Assembly (NCBI GenBank): GCA_030144725.1
Contig: JASKMD010000013.1
Coordinates: 3,924,820-3,988,819, forward strand
Reading direction: 5' to 3'
DNA: 64,000 nt
Origin: Haematococcus lacustris
Lineage: Eukaryota > Chlorophyta > Chlorophyceae > Chlamydomonadales > Haematococcaceae
Shown in pieces: positions 46,647 to 56,717 of this stretch. Both the position numbers and the translations under genes were made by a program. The notes under the pieces are model-generated. The model was not told the origin of the DNA, made no database searches, and worked only from the letters and a program-made list of their open reading frames with translations. Position 1 is the stretch's first letter. Every line of letters starts with the position of its first letter.

Positions 46647-48329
46647 ATGAGCATGCGGCGTGTGCCTCCCAACGCTCCTGTCAAGGCATACCCAGCAGCG
46701 CGTGCGCCTATCCCGCTGCCGAGCCTGCCTGCGGGGCTGGTGGACGACGTGGTCAGGCGGGCCGTGCAGCTCGGTGCGGGTGGAGCGCTGTCCCTTACGT
46801 GCCGCACCTTCTCCCAGACTAACCTCCTACACGCTTCAGCCTTCCGCATCCAGCTGGATACGCACCGGTGCAACCAGCTGCTCACGAGCCGCGTCGTCGC
46901 AGCCCTGAGCGCTAGGACGCGGAGGTTCGCGCTAATCTTGGTACAGCCGCACGCTCTCGGCAGCGGGCACTACATGCGGCTGCTGCACGATGTCCTGAAC
47001 AGGCTGAGCAGCTGTGCAGCCGCGGAGACGTGCAAGCTGGTCAGCTTGGATACCTCAGACGCCGAGGTTGTCCTACCGCTGGACTGCATGGACCTTGCTC
47101 AGCACTTGATAGATAGCATCCCACGCCTGACCTCCCTGGCCCTTCACGGCTACTCTATCCCCTGCAGTAGTCTGACTGCCCTGCTCTCCCACCAGCGTCT
47201 GTCCCTGCAGCTGCAGCAGCTGGACCTCACCGGCAGCACCATCACCCAGCCCAAGCGACCTGAGTCAGGAGCCGTCACCCTGGCCAACCTGTTCCATGGT
47301 GTCAGACTTCAGCATCTCAGCCTGGATGTTGGCGCGGAGGTGTTGATGCCTGGCCTCCAGCCCCTAGCCCAGCACCTGAAACAGCTGCATGTTCAACAAC
47401 TCATGCAGCTCTACCCGACCCTCACATCCCTTGCAGCGGCACTGGGCCCACTGCAACAGCTACAGGTGCTGACTGTGTCCAGGCAGTGCTTCCTTACCAA
47501 CCCGCCTGAAGTGCTGCGCGCCTTTCCCCGGCTACACACCTTGCAGCTGCCTGGGGTCACACTGTATGGTCAGGAGCAACTGGACGCTCTGCTGGCAGCC
47601 ACCCAGCTCACCAGCGTGCAGCTCAACTCAGTGCAAGACCTCAGCAGCTCACGTGCAGATGCACCCTGCAGCTGGCAGCGGCTGGAGCTGACCCACTGGA
47701 TCGACAGCAGCACTGCCGCCTACCTGCCCTTGCACTCCCTCACCCAACCCCTGCTGCTGGGTGGCCTCAGTGTTGGCATGGGGGACGATGGTGATGGCGA
47801 TGACAGTGAAGATGATGTTGATCCTAGCCTCTTGGTTGCAGCTGCAGTGCACAACCTGACACAGGCCTGCAAGGTGCCAGTGACGATCAAGGCCTTGGAG
47901 TTGGACTGTGCCCACCACGCATCATTGCCGCAGTTTGAGGCTTTGCTGCAGCCACTGCGCTGCTGTGGCTTGCAAGAGGTTGTGTTCAGTGGCATGCAGG
48001 GCGTCAGTGCAGCAGATGTCCCCGCGCTGGCTGCCCTGTGCCAAGGCTGCACTCGCCTTCAGTTTAGCATGTGCAGCCTGATCCCCTCCCTGGAGTTTTG
48101 GCGCCAGCTGGTTCAGCTCATGCCCAGCGTCACGCACATCACCTGCTGGGCCTCGGAGGGCGTGGCAACAGCAGCCATGCTGAGGTCGCTGCGGCTCATG
48201 GTGAAGCAGCCCTGGTCACGGATACTGCAAGTCTGCATCAAGCAACCATCAGGCCCGCCCACGCTGCCTGCATGCTGGAAACACAAGACCCCTTCACAGC
48301 CCGGCAAGCTAAGGGTGTGGTTTGAGTGA
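46647..48329 (+). CDS. F-box/LRR-like family protein, intact
   Basis: 560 residues from the Met at 46647 (MSMRRVPPNAPVK), which lines up with the starts of its relatives. The same frame is open to an earlier Met at 46458, but that part has no counterpart. The F-box-like segment (LPAGLVDDVVRRAVQLGAGG, LSLTCRTFSQTNLL) is followed by QLDTHRCNQLLTSRVVAAL and about eight irregular LRRs (LTSLALHGYSIP, LQQLDLTGSTI, LQVLTVSRQ, LHTLQLPGVTL, LTSVQLNSV). Then come the CSWQRLELTHWID block, an acidic insert (GDDGDGDDSEDD), a second repeat half and the family ending PGKLRVWFE. Likely a protein-interaction scaffold or E3 ligase adaptor; the substrate is unknown. Confidence 0.8.
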   Translation: MSMRRVPPNAPVKAYPAARAPIPLPSLPAGLVDDVVRRAVQLGAGGALSLTCRTFSQTNLLHASAFRIQLDTHRCNQLLTSRVVAALSARTRRFALILVQPHALGSGHYMRLLHDVLNRLSSCAAAETCKLVSLDTSDAEVVLPLDCMDLAQHLIDSIPRLTSLALHGYSIPCSSLTALLSHQRLSLQLQQLDLTGSTITQPKRPESGAVTLANLFHGVRLQHLSLDVGAEVLMPGLQPLAQHLKQLHVQQLMQLYPTLTSLAAALGPLQQLQVLTVSRQCFLTNPPEVLRAFPRLHTLQLPGVTLYGQEQLDALLAATQLTSVQLNSVQDLSSSRADAPCSWQRLELTHWIDSSTAAYLPLHSLTQPLLLGGLSVGMGDDGDGDDSEDDVDPSLLVAAAVHNLTQACKVPVTIKALELDCAHHASLPQFEALLQPLRCCGLQEVVFSGMQGVSAADVPALAALCQGCTRLQFSMCSLIPSLEFWRQLVQLMPSVTHITCWASEGVATAAMLRSLRLMVKQPWSRILQVCIKQPSGPPTLPACWKHKTPSQPGKLRVWFE

Positions 48330-48727
48330 TGAGGCTGCACGCAGGTGGCAAAGCAGATGCTATGTGCTCCATGCTGTCTGATTGAGAATGGACTTGACAT
48401 TGCGGGCAGGCAGGCTGAAACGATTGCATTATTCTAGTATGGCTCTAGCTTGACTCATGAAGAAGGATGGTAGGTCACTGGAAGACTCGCTGTCATTATG
48501 ATTAACAGTTGATTTATACAACAACGCTGGTTCATACAACCATGCTTCAGTGCGGCAAGGGCCGACGCGGGAAAGCACAGTGTGTCTGTGGCAGCAGCTG
48601 GTTGTAGAACCGGCATCGTGCTCTTTATTTCATCGTCACGCAGTTGCCGTTGCCTGACACTGCCCCGTCTTAAACTGTCTACACGCCACCAGCTACTGAC
48701 AGAGGGGTGTGGAGATGGAGAGCGGCC
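48330..48727. other. Gene-free stretch before the minisatellite block
   Basis: 3' flank of the intact F-box/LRR-like gene. No gene or repeat recognised until the 8-bp array begins. Confidence 0.5.
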
Positions 48728-50197
48728 CCTGCTGCCCTGCTGCCCTGCTGCCCTGCTGCCCTGCTGCCCTGCTGCCCTGCTGCCCTGCTGCCCTGCTGCC
48801 CTGCTGCCCTGCTGCCCTGCTGCCCTGCTGCCCTGCTGCCCTGCTGCCCTGCTGCCCTGCTGCCCTGCTGCCCTGCTGCCCTGCTGCCCTGCTGCCCTGC
48901 TGCCCTGCTGCCCTGCTGCCCTGCTGCCCTGCTGCCCTGCTGCCCTGCTGCCCTGCTGCCCTGCTGCCCTGCTGCCCTGCTGCCCTGCTGCCCTGCTGCC
49001 CTGCTGCCCTGCTGCCCTGCTGCCCTGCTGCCCTGCCGCCCTGCCGCCCTGCCGCCCTGCCGCCCTGCTGCCCTGCCGCCCTGCTGCCCTGCCCCCCTGC
49101 TGCCCTGCCGCCCTGCTGCCCTGCTGCCCTGCTGCCCTGCTGCCCTGCCGCCCTGCCGCCCTGCTGCCCTGCTGCCCTCCTGCCCTGCTACCCTGCTGCC
49201 CTGCTACCCTGCTGCCCTGCTGCCCTGCCGCCCTGCTGCCCTGCCGCCCTGCTGCCCTGCTGCCCTGCTGCCCTGCTGCCCTGCTGCCCTGCTGCCCTGC
49301 TGCCCTGCCCCCCTGCTGCCCTGCCGCCCTGCTGCCCTGCCCCCCTGCTGCCCTGCCCCCCTGCTGCCCTGCCGCCCTGCTGCCCTGCCGCCCTGCTGCC
49401 CTGCTGCCCTGCTGCCCTGCCGCCCTGCTGCCCTGCCGCCCTGCCGCCCTGCTGCCCTGCCGCCCTGCTGCCCTGCCGCCCTGCCGCCCTGCCGCCCTGC
49501 CGCCCTGCCGCCCTGCCGCCCTGCCGCCCTGCCGCCCTGCCGCCCTGCCGCCCTGCTGCCCTGCTGCCCTGCTGCCCTGCTGCCCTGCTGCCCTGCTGCC
49601 CTGCTGCCCTGCTGCCCTGCCGCCCTGCCGCCCTGCCGCCCTGCCGCCCTGCCCCCCTGCCGCCCTGCTGCCCTGCCGCCCTGCCGCCCTGCTGCCCTGC
49701 TGCCCTGCTGCCCTGCTGCCCTGCTGCCCTGCTGCCCTGCTGCCCTGCTGCCCTGCTGCCCTGCTGCCCTGCTGCCCTGCTGCCCTGCCGCCCTGCCGCC
49801 CTGCTGCCCTGCTGCCCTCCTGCCCTGCTGCCCTGCTGCCCTGCTGCCCTGCCGCCCTCCTGCCCTGCTGCCCTGCTGCCCTGCTGCCCTGCTGCCATGC
49901 TGCCCTGCCCCCCTGCTGCCCTGCCGCCCTGCTGCCCTGCTGCCCTGCTGCCCTGCCCCCCTGCTGCCCTGCCGCCCTGCTGCCCTGCCGCCCTGCTGCC
50001 CTGCTGCCCTGCTGCCCTGCCGCCCTGCCGCCCTGCTGCCCTGCCGCCCTGCTGCCCTGCTGCCCTGCTGCCCTGCCGCCCTGCTGCCCTGCCGCCCTGC
50101 TGCCCTGCCGCCCTGCTGCCCTGCTGCCCTGCTGCCCTGCTGCCCTGCTGCCCTGCTGCCCTGCTGCCCTGCCGCCCTGCTGCCCTGCCGCCCTGCT
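48728..50197. repeat. 8-bp minisatellite (CCCTGCTG/CCCTGCCG), about 184 units
   Basis: Continuous 8-bp units, mostly CCCTGCTG at the left and a mixture of CTG, CCG and CCC variants further right, ending in the gap. Because 8 and 3 share no factor, each frame cycles through PCCPAALL, and all frames on both strands stay open. The huge ORFs are therefore meaningless. Confidence 0.98.
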
Positions 50198-50697
50198 NNN
50201 NNNNNNNNNNNNNNNNNNNNNNNNNNNNNNNNNNNNNNNNNNNNNNNNNNNNNNNNNNNNNNNNNNNNNNNNNNNNNNNNNNNNNNNNNNNNNNNNNNNN
50301 NNNNNNNNNNNNNNNNNNNNNNNNNNNNNNNNNNNNNNNNNNNNNNNNNNNNNNNNNNNNNNNNNNNNNNNNNNNNNNNNNNNNNNNNNNNNNNNNNNNN
50401 NNNNNNNNNNNNNNNNNNNNNNNNNNNNNNNNNNNNNNNNNNNNNNNNNNNNNNNNNNNNNNNNNNNNNNNNNNNNNNNNNNNNNNNNNNNNNNNNNNNN
50501 NNNNNNNNNNNNNNNNNNNNNNNNNNNNNNNNNNNNNNNNNNNNNNNNNNNNNNNNNNNNNNNNNNNNNNNNNNNNNNNNNNNNNNNNNNNNNNNNNNNN
50601 NNNNNNNNNNNNNNNNNNNNNNNNNNNNNNNNNNNNNNNNNNNNNNNNNNNNNNNNNNNNNNNNNNNNNNNNNNNNNNNNNNNNNNNNNNNNNNNNN
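50198..50697. other. Scaffold gap of 500 N
   Basis: Exactly 500 N between two different minisatellites, as expected where an assembly cannot be closed. The real length is unknown. Confidence 0.99.
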
Positions 50698-51868
50698 CTG
50701 CCCCTGCCCACCCCCTGCCCTGCCCACCCCCTGCCCTGCCCACCCCCTGCCCTGCCACCCCCTGCCCTGCCCACCCCCTGCCCTGCCCACCCCCTGCCCT
50801 GCCCACCCCCTGCCCTGCCCACCCCCTGCCCTGCCCACCCCCTGCCCTGCCCACCCCCTGCCCTGCCCACCCCCTGCCCTGCCCACCCCCTGCCCTGCCC
50901 ACCCCCTGCCCTGCCCACCCCCTGCCCTGCCCACCCCCTGCCCTGCCCACCCCCTGCCCTGCCCACCCCCTGCCCTGCCCACCCCCTGCCCTGCCCACCC
51001 CCTGCCCTGCCCACCCCCTGCCCTGCCCACCCCCTGCCCTGCCCACCCCCTGCCCTGCCCACCCCCTGCCCTGCCCACCCCCTGCCCTGCCACCCCCTGC
51101 CCTGCCCACCCCCTGCCCTGCCCACCCCCTGCCCTGCCCACCCCCTGCCCTGCCCACCCCCTGCCCTGCCCACACCCTGCCCTGCCCACCCCCTGCCCTG
51201 CCCACCCCCTGCCCTGCCCACCCCCTGCCCTGCCCACCCCCTGCCCTGCCCACCCCCTGCCCTGCCCACCCCTGCCCTGCCCACCCCCTGCTGCTCCCAC
51301 CCCTTGCTTGCCCCACCCCCTTGCTTGCCCCACCCCTTGCTTGCCCCACCCCTTGCTTGCCCCACCCCCTGCCCTGCCCACCCCTGCCCTGCCCACCCCC
51401 TGCCCTGCCCACCCCCTGCCCTGCCCACCCCCTGCCCTGCCCACCCCCTGCCCTGCCCACCCCCTGCCCTGCCCACCCCCTGCCCTGCCCACCCCCTGCC
51501 CTGCCCACCCCCTGCCCTGCCCACCCCCCCCCCCCCCCTGCCCTGCCCACCCCCTGCCCTGCCCACCCCCTGCCCTGCCCACCCCCTGCCCTGCCCACCC
51601 CCTGCCCTGCCACCCCCTGCCCTGCCCACCCCCTGCCCTGCCCACCCCCTGCCCTGCCCACCCCCTGCCCTGCCCACCCCCTGCCCTGCCCACCCCCTGC
51701 CCTGCCCACCCCCTGCCCTGCCCACCCCCTGCCCTGCCCACCCCCTGCCCTGCCCACCCCCTGCCCTGCCCACCCCTGCCCTGCCCACCCCCTGCCCTGC
51801 CCACCGCCCTGCCCTGCCACCCCTGCCCTGCCCACCCCCTGCCCTGCCCACCCCTTACCCTGCCCCCC
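50698..51868. repeat. 16-bp minisatellite (CACCCCCTGCCCTGCC)
   Basis: About 70 units, with single-base deletions that shift register, a C-homopolymer at about 51524-51538 and a variant patch (CACCCCTTGCTTGCCC) at 51290-51370. It ends at the donor of the exon at 51921-51882, so it occupies an intron of the nardilysin-like gene. Confidence 0.97.
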
Positions 51869-51881
51869 TGCCCTGGCCTAC

Positions 51882-52970
51882 CTGCCCATGAACAGCATGT
51901 GCTCCAGGTAGTGCGCCAGGCCCTGCGCAGCACTGGGCCACAGCAGCAGCCAGAAGGCAGGGGCACACACAGGTGGCCAGTCGGGGCCAGCAACATAGGG
52001 GGAGGGAAGAGGGCCTGGTTTTGTGAGGAGGAAGGCTAAGGGCGGTAAGGGGCCAGGCTGGGTTCTGGGTGAAGGTGATGGAGGGTGCGGATGAGCCCAG
52101 GGCGGCAGGGAGCTGCTGGTCTGCTGCGGTGCACAACCTGCTGCCGCCCCTGCCCCTGCCCCTGCACAACTTGCTACTGGGACCGTTCTGAATCCAGGCT
52201 GTTCTGTTTGAGCCTGAGATGTGCCTAAGATGAGCCTGGTGCAATGCACAACCTGCTGCTGAGGCCTTGAAGGCAACAGGTGACCTTGGCAATGCAGGCT
52301 GTGTTATGCGCCACAGCCCCTGCACCTGCCCCCCTGCCCCCCTACACTTGCCTGCAGCTCAGCTGGGTCAGACAGGCTGCCAATGCCCACTGCCATGGCT
52401 GCTGCCGCCTTCTTCACCGCCTTGTGACCCGCTGCACCCGGCGGCCTCCTGGCCGTGACACCCTCCTCCTCCTCCTACTTCCCCTCCAGCTCCTCCCCCT
52501 CCAGCTCCTCCTCCTCCTCGTCCTCATCTTCATCCTCCTCCTCTTCCCCCTCATCCTCCTCACTGCTCCCTGCAGCAGCAGCTGGTGCCACATCAGGTAG
52601 GCTGCAAGAGCTGTGCCGAAACCTCACATGCGGCTCCGCCTTCTCATGCTGCTCAGCCTTCACATGCTGCTGTGACCCAGCTGTGACCCTCCCCCTCCCC
52701 CTCACCATCACCCCCTGCCTCCTCGCTGTCCTCATCCTCCTGCGCCGCCCCCTGTGCAGCACCAGCCACAAGGCGGTGGGGGCGCTCATGGCAGATGCCT
52801 CCACCTCCACCTCAACCTCCACCAGGACCTTGGCAACCAGCACACCTCAGTGGTAGGGGTCAACATCTGGGGGTCGGAGATGAGCAGGCAGGCCAGGCCG
52901 TTGGCAAGCTCGACGTAGCGGTATCACTTAAGGTCGTGTGGCGACTTGACGATGTCATCAAGCACCGTGA
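51882..52970 (-). pseudogene. Nardilysin-like M16 peptidase, N-terminal exons with two in-frame stops
   Basis: Minus strand: VLDDIVKSPHDLK, then TGA, then YRYVELANGLACLLISDP (about 52970-52860). A long acidic stretch follows (EEDEGEEEEDEDEDEEEE) with TAG at about 52475, then VKKAAAAMAVGIGSLSDPAELQ to 52352. After a 430-bp intron comes GLAHYLEHMLFMG (51921-51882) with the HxxEH zinc site. An acidic insert just before this motif is characteristic of nardilysin, a zinc peptidase cleaving at dibasic sites. The intron uses a GC donor (GCAAGT) and AG acceptor. Each stop is one base from a fitting codon. Nothing further is found downstream because the minisatellites begin there. If the acidic part were intronic, the TAG would not matter; the TGA still would. 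Confidence 0.7.
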
Positions 52971-53904
52971 TTGAGGGAGGGGGGTCCATCGCGACAGCAC
53001 TTGCGAGTGCGCGGCTAATATCCAGTCGTCGCCCGGCGCATACGATGGGATCCCGAGATCGTGACAAGCAACGCACGCACAGGGAGTTGCGTGCGAGCAT
53101 GGAAATGTGCAGTCAAAGTGCAAGCTCAATCATGACGGCGGTTAATCAAGAGACAAAGAATTGCGGCCGGGTCCCCAATAGCATGTTTACTGCACCAGTG
53201 CATGTGCATCAGTCCTCTGCTCTGTGTGAGATGTGTGTTGTGCTACGCGTTTTGTTGCGTTGGCCCACCCTACGGCTGCAGGCTGCCATGGCGCAACGCA
53301 AGCGCCAGCCTCCATGACTGCATTTGGGGTTTTAGCCACCACCATTGTCAGCTGCCGGCTCACTTGTGGATATTCACATTCACATTCACAGCCAGTGCCT
53401 CGTCGCCATAGGACGTCGAGGACCCATCGTAACAAATAAGGAAGCGGGGGGATGAGATAGAACACAACGCCCCAGGGTCCCATTCTGGTGGGTGGGTGGG
53501 GTGGCTGAGAAACTTGGCATGGGAAGAGCCCTTGGCGCATCGCCCTCGTGCGAAGCTAACGTGGTTCTGCTCAGCGATCTACCTCGCCTTGCTGGGCTTT
53601 GGCGTAAGCGTAAGCCTGAGCCAAAGCCGAAGCCGAAGCGCGTGAGCCGAAACTAATATCGTGCCGCTCGTAAGTGATTGGAAGCGCCTGGGAAACGGCC
53701 ACTCGTGCTCATCGCCCACTATGGTCTTCTATATCATGTCGCCCTCACATAGCTTATGTCCGAGGTCCGCGCTGCTGCTCTCTTTTTGCTCTGCAGGCTG
53801 ATTCGAAGGCATCGCCGACAGAAGTGAGCCGAGAGCAGCCAGGCGCAGCAAGGTGCGTACCCACACCAACACCCAGCCAGATACACGATGCTGCTGCTAC
53901 TGGC
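52971..53904. other. Region upstream of the nardilysin-like exons, containing duplicated segment copy 1
   Basis: 53080-53110 and 53530-53904 recur at 54355-54400 and 54480-54886. A run of short 'agcc(g/a)aagcc' repeats lies at 53600-53650. No gene recognised. Confidence 0.5.
53530..53904 (+). repeat. Duplicated 5' flank, copy 1 (copy 2 at 54480-54886)
   Basis: Shared blocks include 'cttatgtccgaggtccgcgc', 'aggcatcgccgacagaagtg' and 'gctgctactggcgccct'. Copy 2 ends directly upstream of the intact gene at 54939, so both probably derive from the 5' region of that gene. Copy 1 is followed by the 8-bp minisatellite instead of coding sequence. Confidence 0.85.
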
Positions 53905-54298
53905 GCCCTGCTGCCCTGCTGCCCTGCCGCCCTGCCACCCTGCCGCCCTGCCGCCCTGCCGCCCTGCCGCCCTGCCGCCCAGCTACCCTGCTGCCCTGCT
54001 GCCCTGCCGCCCTGCCGCCCTGCTGCCCTGCTGCCCTGCTGCCCTGCTGCCCTGCTGCCCTGCCGCCCTGCCGCCCTGCTGCCCTGCCGCCCTGCCGCCC
54101 TGCCGCCCAGCTACCCTGCTGCCCTGCCGCCCTGCCGCCCTGCCGCCCTGCTGCCCTGCTGCCCTGCTGCCCTGCTGCCCAGCCGCCCTGCCGCCCTGCT
54201 GCCCTGCTGCCCTGCTGCCCTGCTGCCCTGCTGCCCTGCCGCCCTGCCGCCCTGCTGCCCTGCCGCCCTGCTGCCCTGCTGCCCTGCTGCCCTGCTGC
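53905..54298. repeat. 8-bp minisatellite, second array
   Basis: Same CCCTGCTG/CCCTGCCG unit as at 48728-50197, with a few CCCAGCTA and CCCAGCCG variants. Inserted between the two duplicated flanks. Confidence 0.97.
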
Positions 54299-54479
54299 TC
54301 CGCTCACCAGTTCAGCGAGGGGGTGCCTTTTTAACATGCTTTGTGAGGAAGTCGTCAGGGAGCTGCATGCGAGCATGAGAATGTGTAGTCAAAGTGCAGG
54401 CTCTACCATGGGGGCCTCTTCATACTGCACCGAGGGAGGGGGGGGGGTGGGGGCTGGAAATGGGTGCAAGGCGAGAACC

Positions 54480-54938
54480 CTGGCCGCATCGCCTTCGATT
54501 GCGTGCGAAGCTACTACGATGCTGATTGACAATCTGCCTCGCCCAGCTGCACTTGCGCGCCTCAGCTGCACTTGCGCTTTAACGTCGGGCTGCGAAAGCC
54601 AAAACTGATATCTGCTGTAACATCGGGCCGCGCAAGCCGAAGCGCTCGTAAGTCATCGGAAGCGCCTGTGGGAGTAGCCCGCGATTCGTGTTTCACGCCA
54701 GCTGTGATCTACTGGCTTATGTCCGAGGTCCGCGCTGCTGCCCTCTTTCTGCTCTGCAGGCTCATATCAAGGCATCGCCGACAGAAGTGAGCTGAGAGCA
54801 GCCAGGCGCAGCCAGGTGCGTTCCCGCACCCACTCATCCAGCCAATCATACGCTGCTGCTGTTACTGCTACTGGCGCCCTTACACCCTGACAGCCTTGTT
54901 GCTTCACCCACTCTGCAGGTCAACAGACAGTCCCAGCT
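54480..54938 (+). promoter_or_regulatory. Probable 5' region of the intact F-box/LRR-like gene
   Basis: Copy 2 of the duplicated flank. A possible 5' UTR intron runs from 'AGGTGCGTTC' (about 54815) to 'CTCTGCAG' (about 54911-54918), 20 bp before the ATG. This is inferred from splice-like sequences only. No core promoter element is evident. Confidence 0.35.
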
Positions 54939-56717
54939 ATGGGCCAGCCTGACATGCAACATCAAGCCGCAGTGGATGGCGGTACCTCAGCACCAGATGG
55001 GTATAGCCCAGCCAGCGAGGCGCCCCCTCCTGCCACTAGGCTGCTGGACCTCCTGCCAGAGCTGCTGGATGACATCGCTTGCCGGGTCATGCAGCTTGGT
55101 GCCAGGAGCCTGCTGCCCCTGACCTGCCGTGCCTTCTCCCAGGCCCGCATGCTGCACGTCCCAGCCTTGCGCATCCAGCTGGGCAGGCAGTGCTGCGACC
55201 AGGTGCTCACGCCGCGAGTTGTCGCAGCCCTGCAAGTGAGGACAAGCAAGCTGACTTTCACCTTGTTGCAGCCAGATACAAAGGACAGCGAGAGCTACAA
55301 GGAGCCGTTGCCTCCCACCTGGCAGCTGCCGCAGACAGAGGACACCCAAGATTACACCGAGCTGCTGGCCTATGCCCTGACAAAGCTGGACAACTGTGCA
55401 GCAGTGGAAGACTGCAAGTTGGTCAGCAGGATGTCTTCCTATGACAGCAGTGGAAAACCCAACAACAGCAGACATCTGCGCTGCACACCTGGCCTTGCGC
55501 AGCAGCTGCTGGACAGCTTCCCCAGCCTGACTGCCCTGACCCTGCAGGGGCTCAGTGTCTCAAGCAATGAGCTAGCCAGCCTGCTCTCCCACCCGCCGCT
55601 GGCCCTGCAGCTGCAGCAGCTACACCTCACTGATAACAGCTACATGGATGGTGAAGAGCCTGGAACAGTTAGCACTCTGCTCCAGGGTCTGCAGTTGAAG
55701 CAGCTCAGCATCGCTGCTGTAACCCCCGGACTGCCTGGTACACCACGGTTGCCTAGTTTTGAGCCCTTGAAGCAGCACCTGACCCAGCTGGGCCTCAACT
55801 GTAACAATCACATTGTTATGAGTGACCTCAGGGAGTGCTTGCAACCTCTGGCTCAGCTGCAGGTGCTGATCTTGATGGCCCACGATGGCCTGAAGGGCCT
55901 GGCTGAGGTGGTGCAGGCGCTGCCTCAGCTCCACACCCTGCAGCTGCCTGACATGTCAGTCTGGGCCCAGCAGGATCTCAACCCACTCCTGGCAGCCACC
56001 CAGATCACAAGCCTACAGCTGCGCCAAGTTGAGGCATTGGACCCCTCATATGCTGATGCACCCTGCAGCTGGCAGCGGCTGGAGATCCAGTGGTGTGAGT
56101 GGGAGGCAATCACGCACCTGCCCCTGCACTCCCTCACCCAGCCTCTAGTGCTGGGGATGGTGGGCATGAGTGTGGAACACATCTCACACCCTGAGGTGGC
56201 AGCGGCACTCCACCTGCTGGCAAGTTTGATCAAGGTGCCAGTGAAGATCAAGACGGTGGAGCTGAACCTGAGGAACAGTAAGCAGCAGCAGGAGAGGGTG
56301 GACCTAGCGCACCTGATATCTCTGCTGCCACCGCCGCAGCGCTGCTGCGTGGACAAGGTGGACGTCCGTGGCTTTCACAGAGTCACAGCAGCCGATGTTC
56401 TGGCACTGGCTCCAGTGTGCCGGGACTGCACCCACTTTAAGCTGTGTGGCGGCAGCGTGGAGCCCTCACTGGAGTTCTGGCACCTGCTGGTGCAGCTCAT
56501 GCCCGCTGTGCAGCAGGTCGATTTTATCCATGTGGAGGGTAGTGTGACAGCAGCCATGCATGAGTCGCTGCAGCTCATGGCTGAGCAGCCCTGGGCACGG
56601 TGGCTGCATGTCACATTGTACGACCGACACACTGCCGCCTCTATGCTGCCTGCATGTTGGCAGGCTGGCAGCTGGGTGAGGGCTGGCAACATCAAAGTGA
56701 GCTTGTGGGCTGATTGA
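54939..56717 (+). CDS. F-box/LRR-like family protein, intact, divergent
   Basis: 592 residues, start MGQPDMQHQAAVDGG. The F-box-like segment (LLPELLDDIACRVMQLGARS, LPLTCRAFSQARML) is at about residues 38-75, then QLGRQCCDQVLTPRVVAALQ, a charged insert not shared with relatives, and about eight LRR-like units (LTALTLQGLSV, LQQLHLTDNSY, LHTLQLPDMSV, ITSLQLRQVEA). The CSWQRLEIQ block and a second half follow. The ending differs from the PGKLRVWF consensus (AGNIKVSLWAD). No stop or frameshift. The best candidate, with 46647-48329, for a working copy of the family. Function inferred only from the F-box-like and LRR arrangement. Confidence 0.8.
   Translation: MGQPDMQHQAAVDGGTSAPDGYSPASEAPPPATRLLDLLPELLDDIACRVMQLGARSLLPLTCRAFSQARMLHVPALRIQLGRQCCDQVLTPRVVAALQVRTSKLTFTLLQPDTKDSESYKEPLPPTWQLPQTEDTQDYTELLAYALTKLDNCAAVEDCKLVSRMSSYDSSGKPNNSRHLRCTPGLAQQLLDSFPSLTALTLQGLSVSSNELASLLSHPPLALQLQQLHLTDNSYMDGEEPGTVSTLLQGLQLKQLSIAAVTPGLPGTPRLPSFEPLKQHLTQLGLNCNNHIVMSDLRECLQPLAQLQVLILMAHDGLKGLAEVVQALPQLHTLQLPDMSVWAQQDLNPLLAATQITSLQLRQVEALDPSYADAPCSWQRLEIQWCEWEAITHLPLHSLTQPLVLGMVGMSVEHISHPEVAAALHLLASLIKVPVKIKTVELNLRNSKQQQERVDLAHLISLLPPPQRCCVDKVDVRGFHRVTAADVLALAPVCRDCTHFKLCGGSVEPSLEFWHLLVQLMPAVQQVDFIHVEGSVTAAMHESLQLMAEQPWARWLHVTLYDRHTAASMLPACWQAGSWVRAGNIKVSLWAD

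Noticed and set aside
48455..52039. ORFs of about 1000 residues on both strands (Pro-Cys-Cys-Pro-Ala-Ala-Leu-Leu, Gly-Arg-Ala-Gly-Gly repeats)
   Set aside because: They are produced by 8-bp and 16-bp minisatellites that lack stops in any frame and they cross a gap of N.
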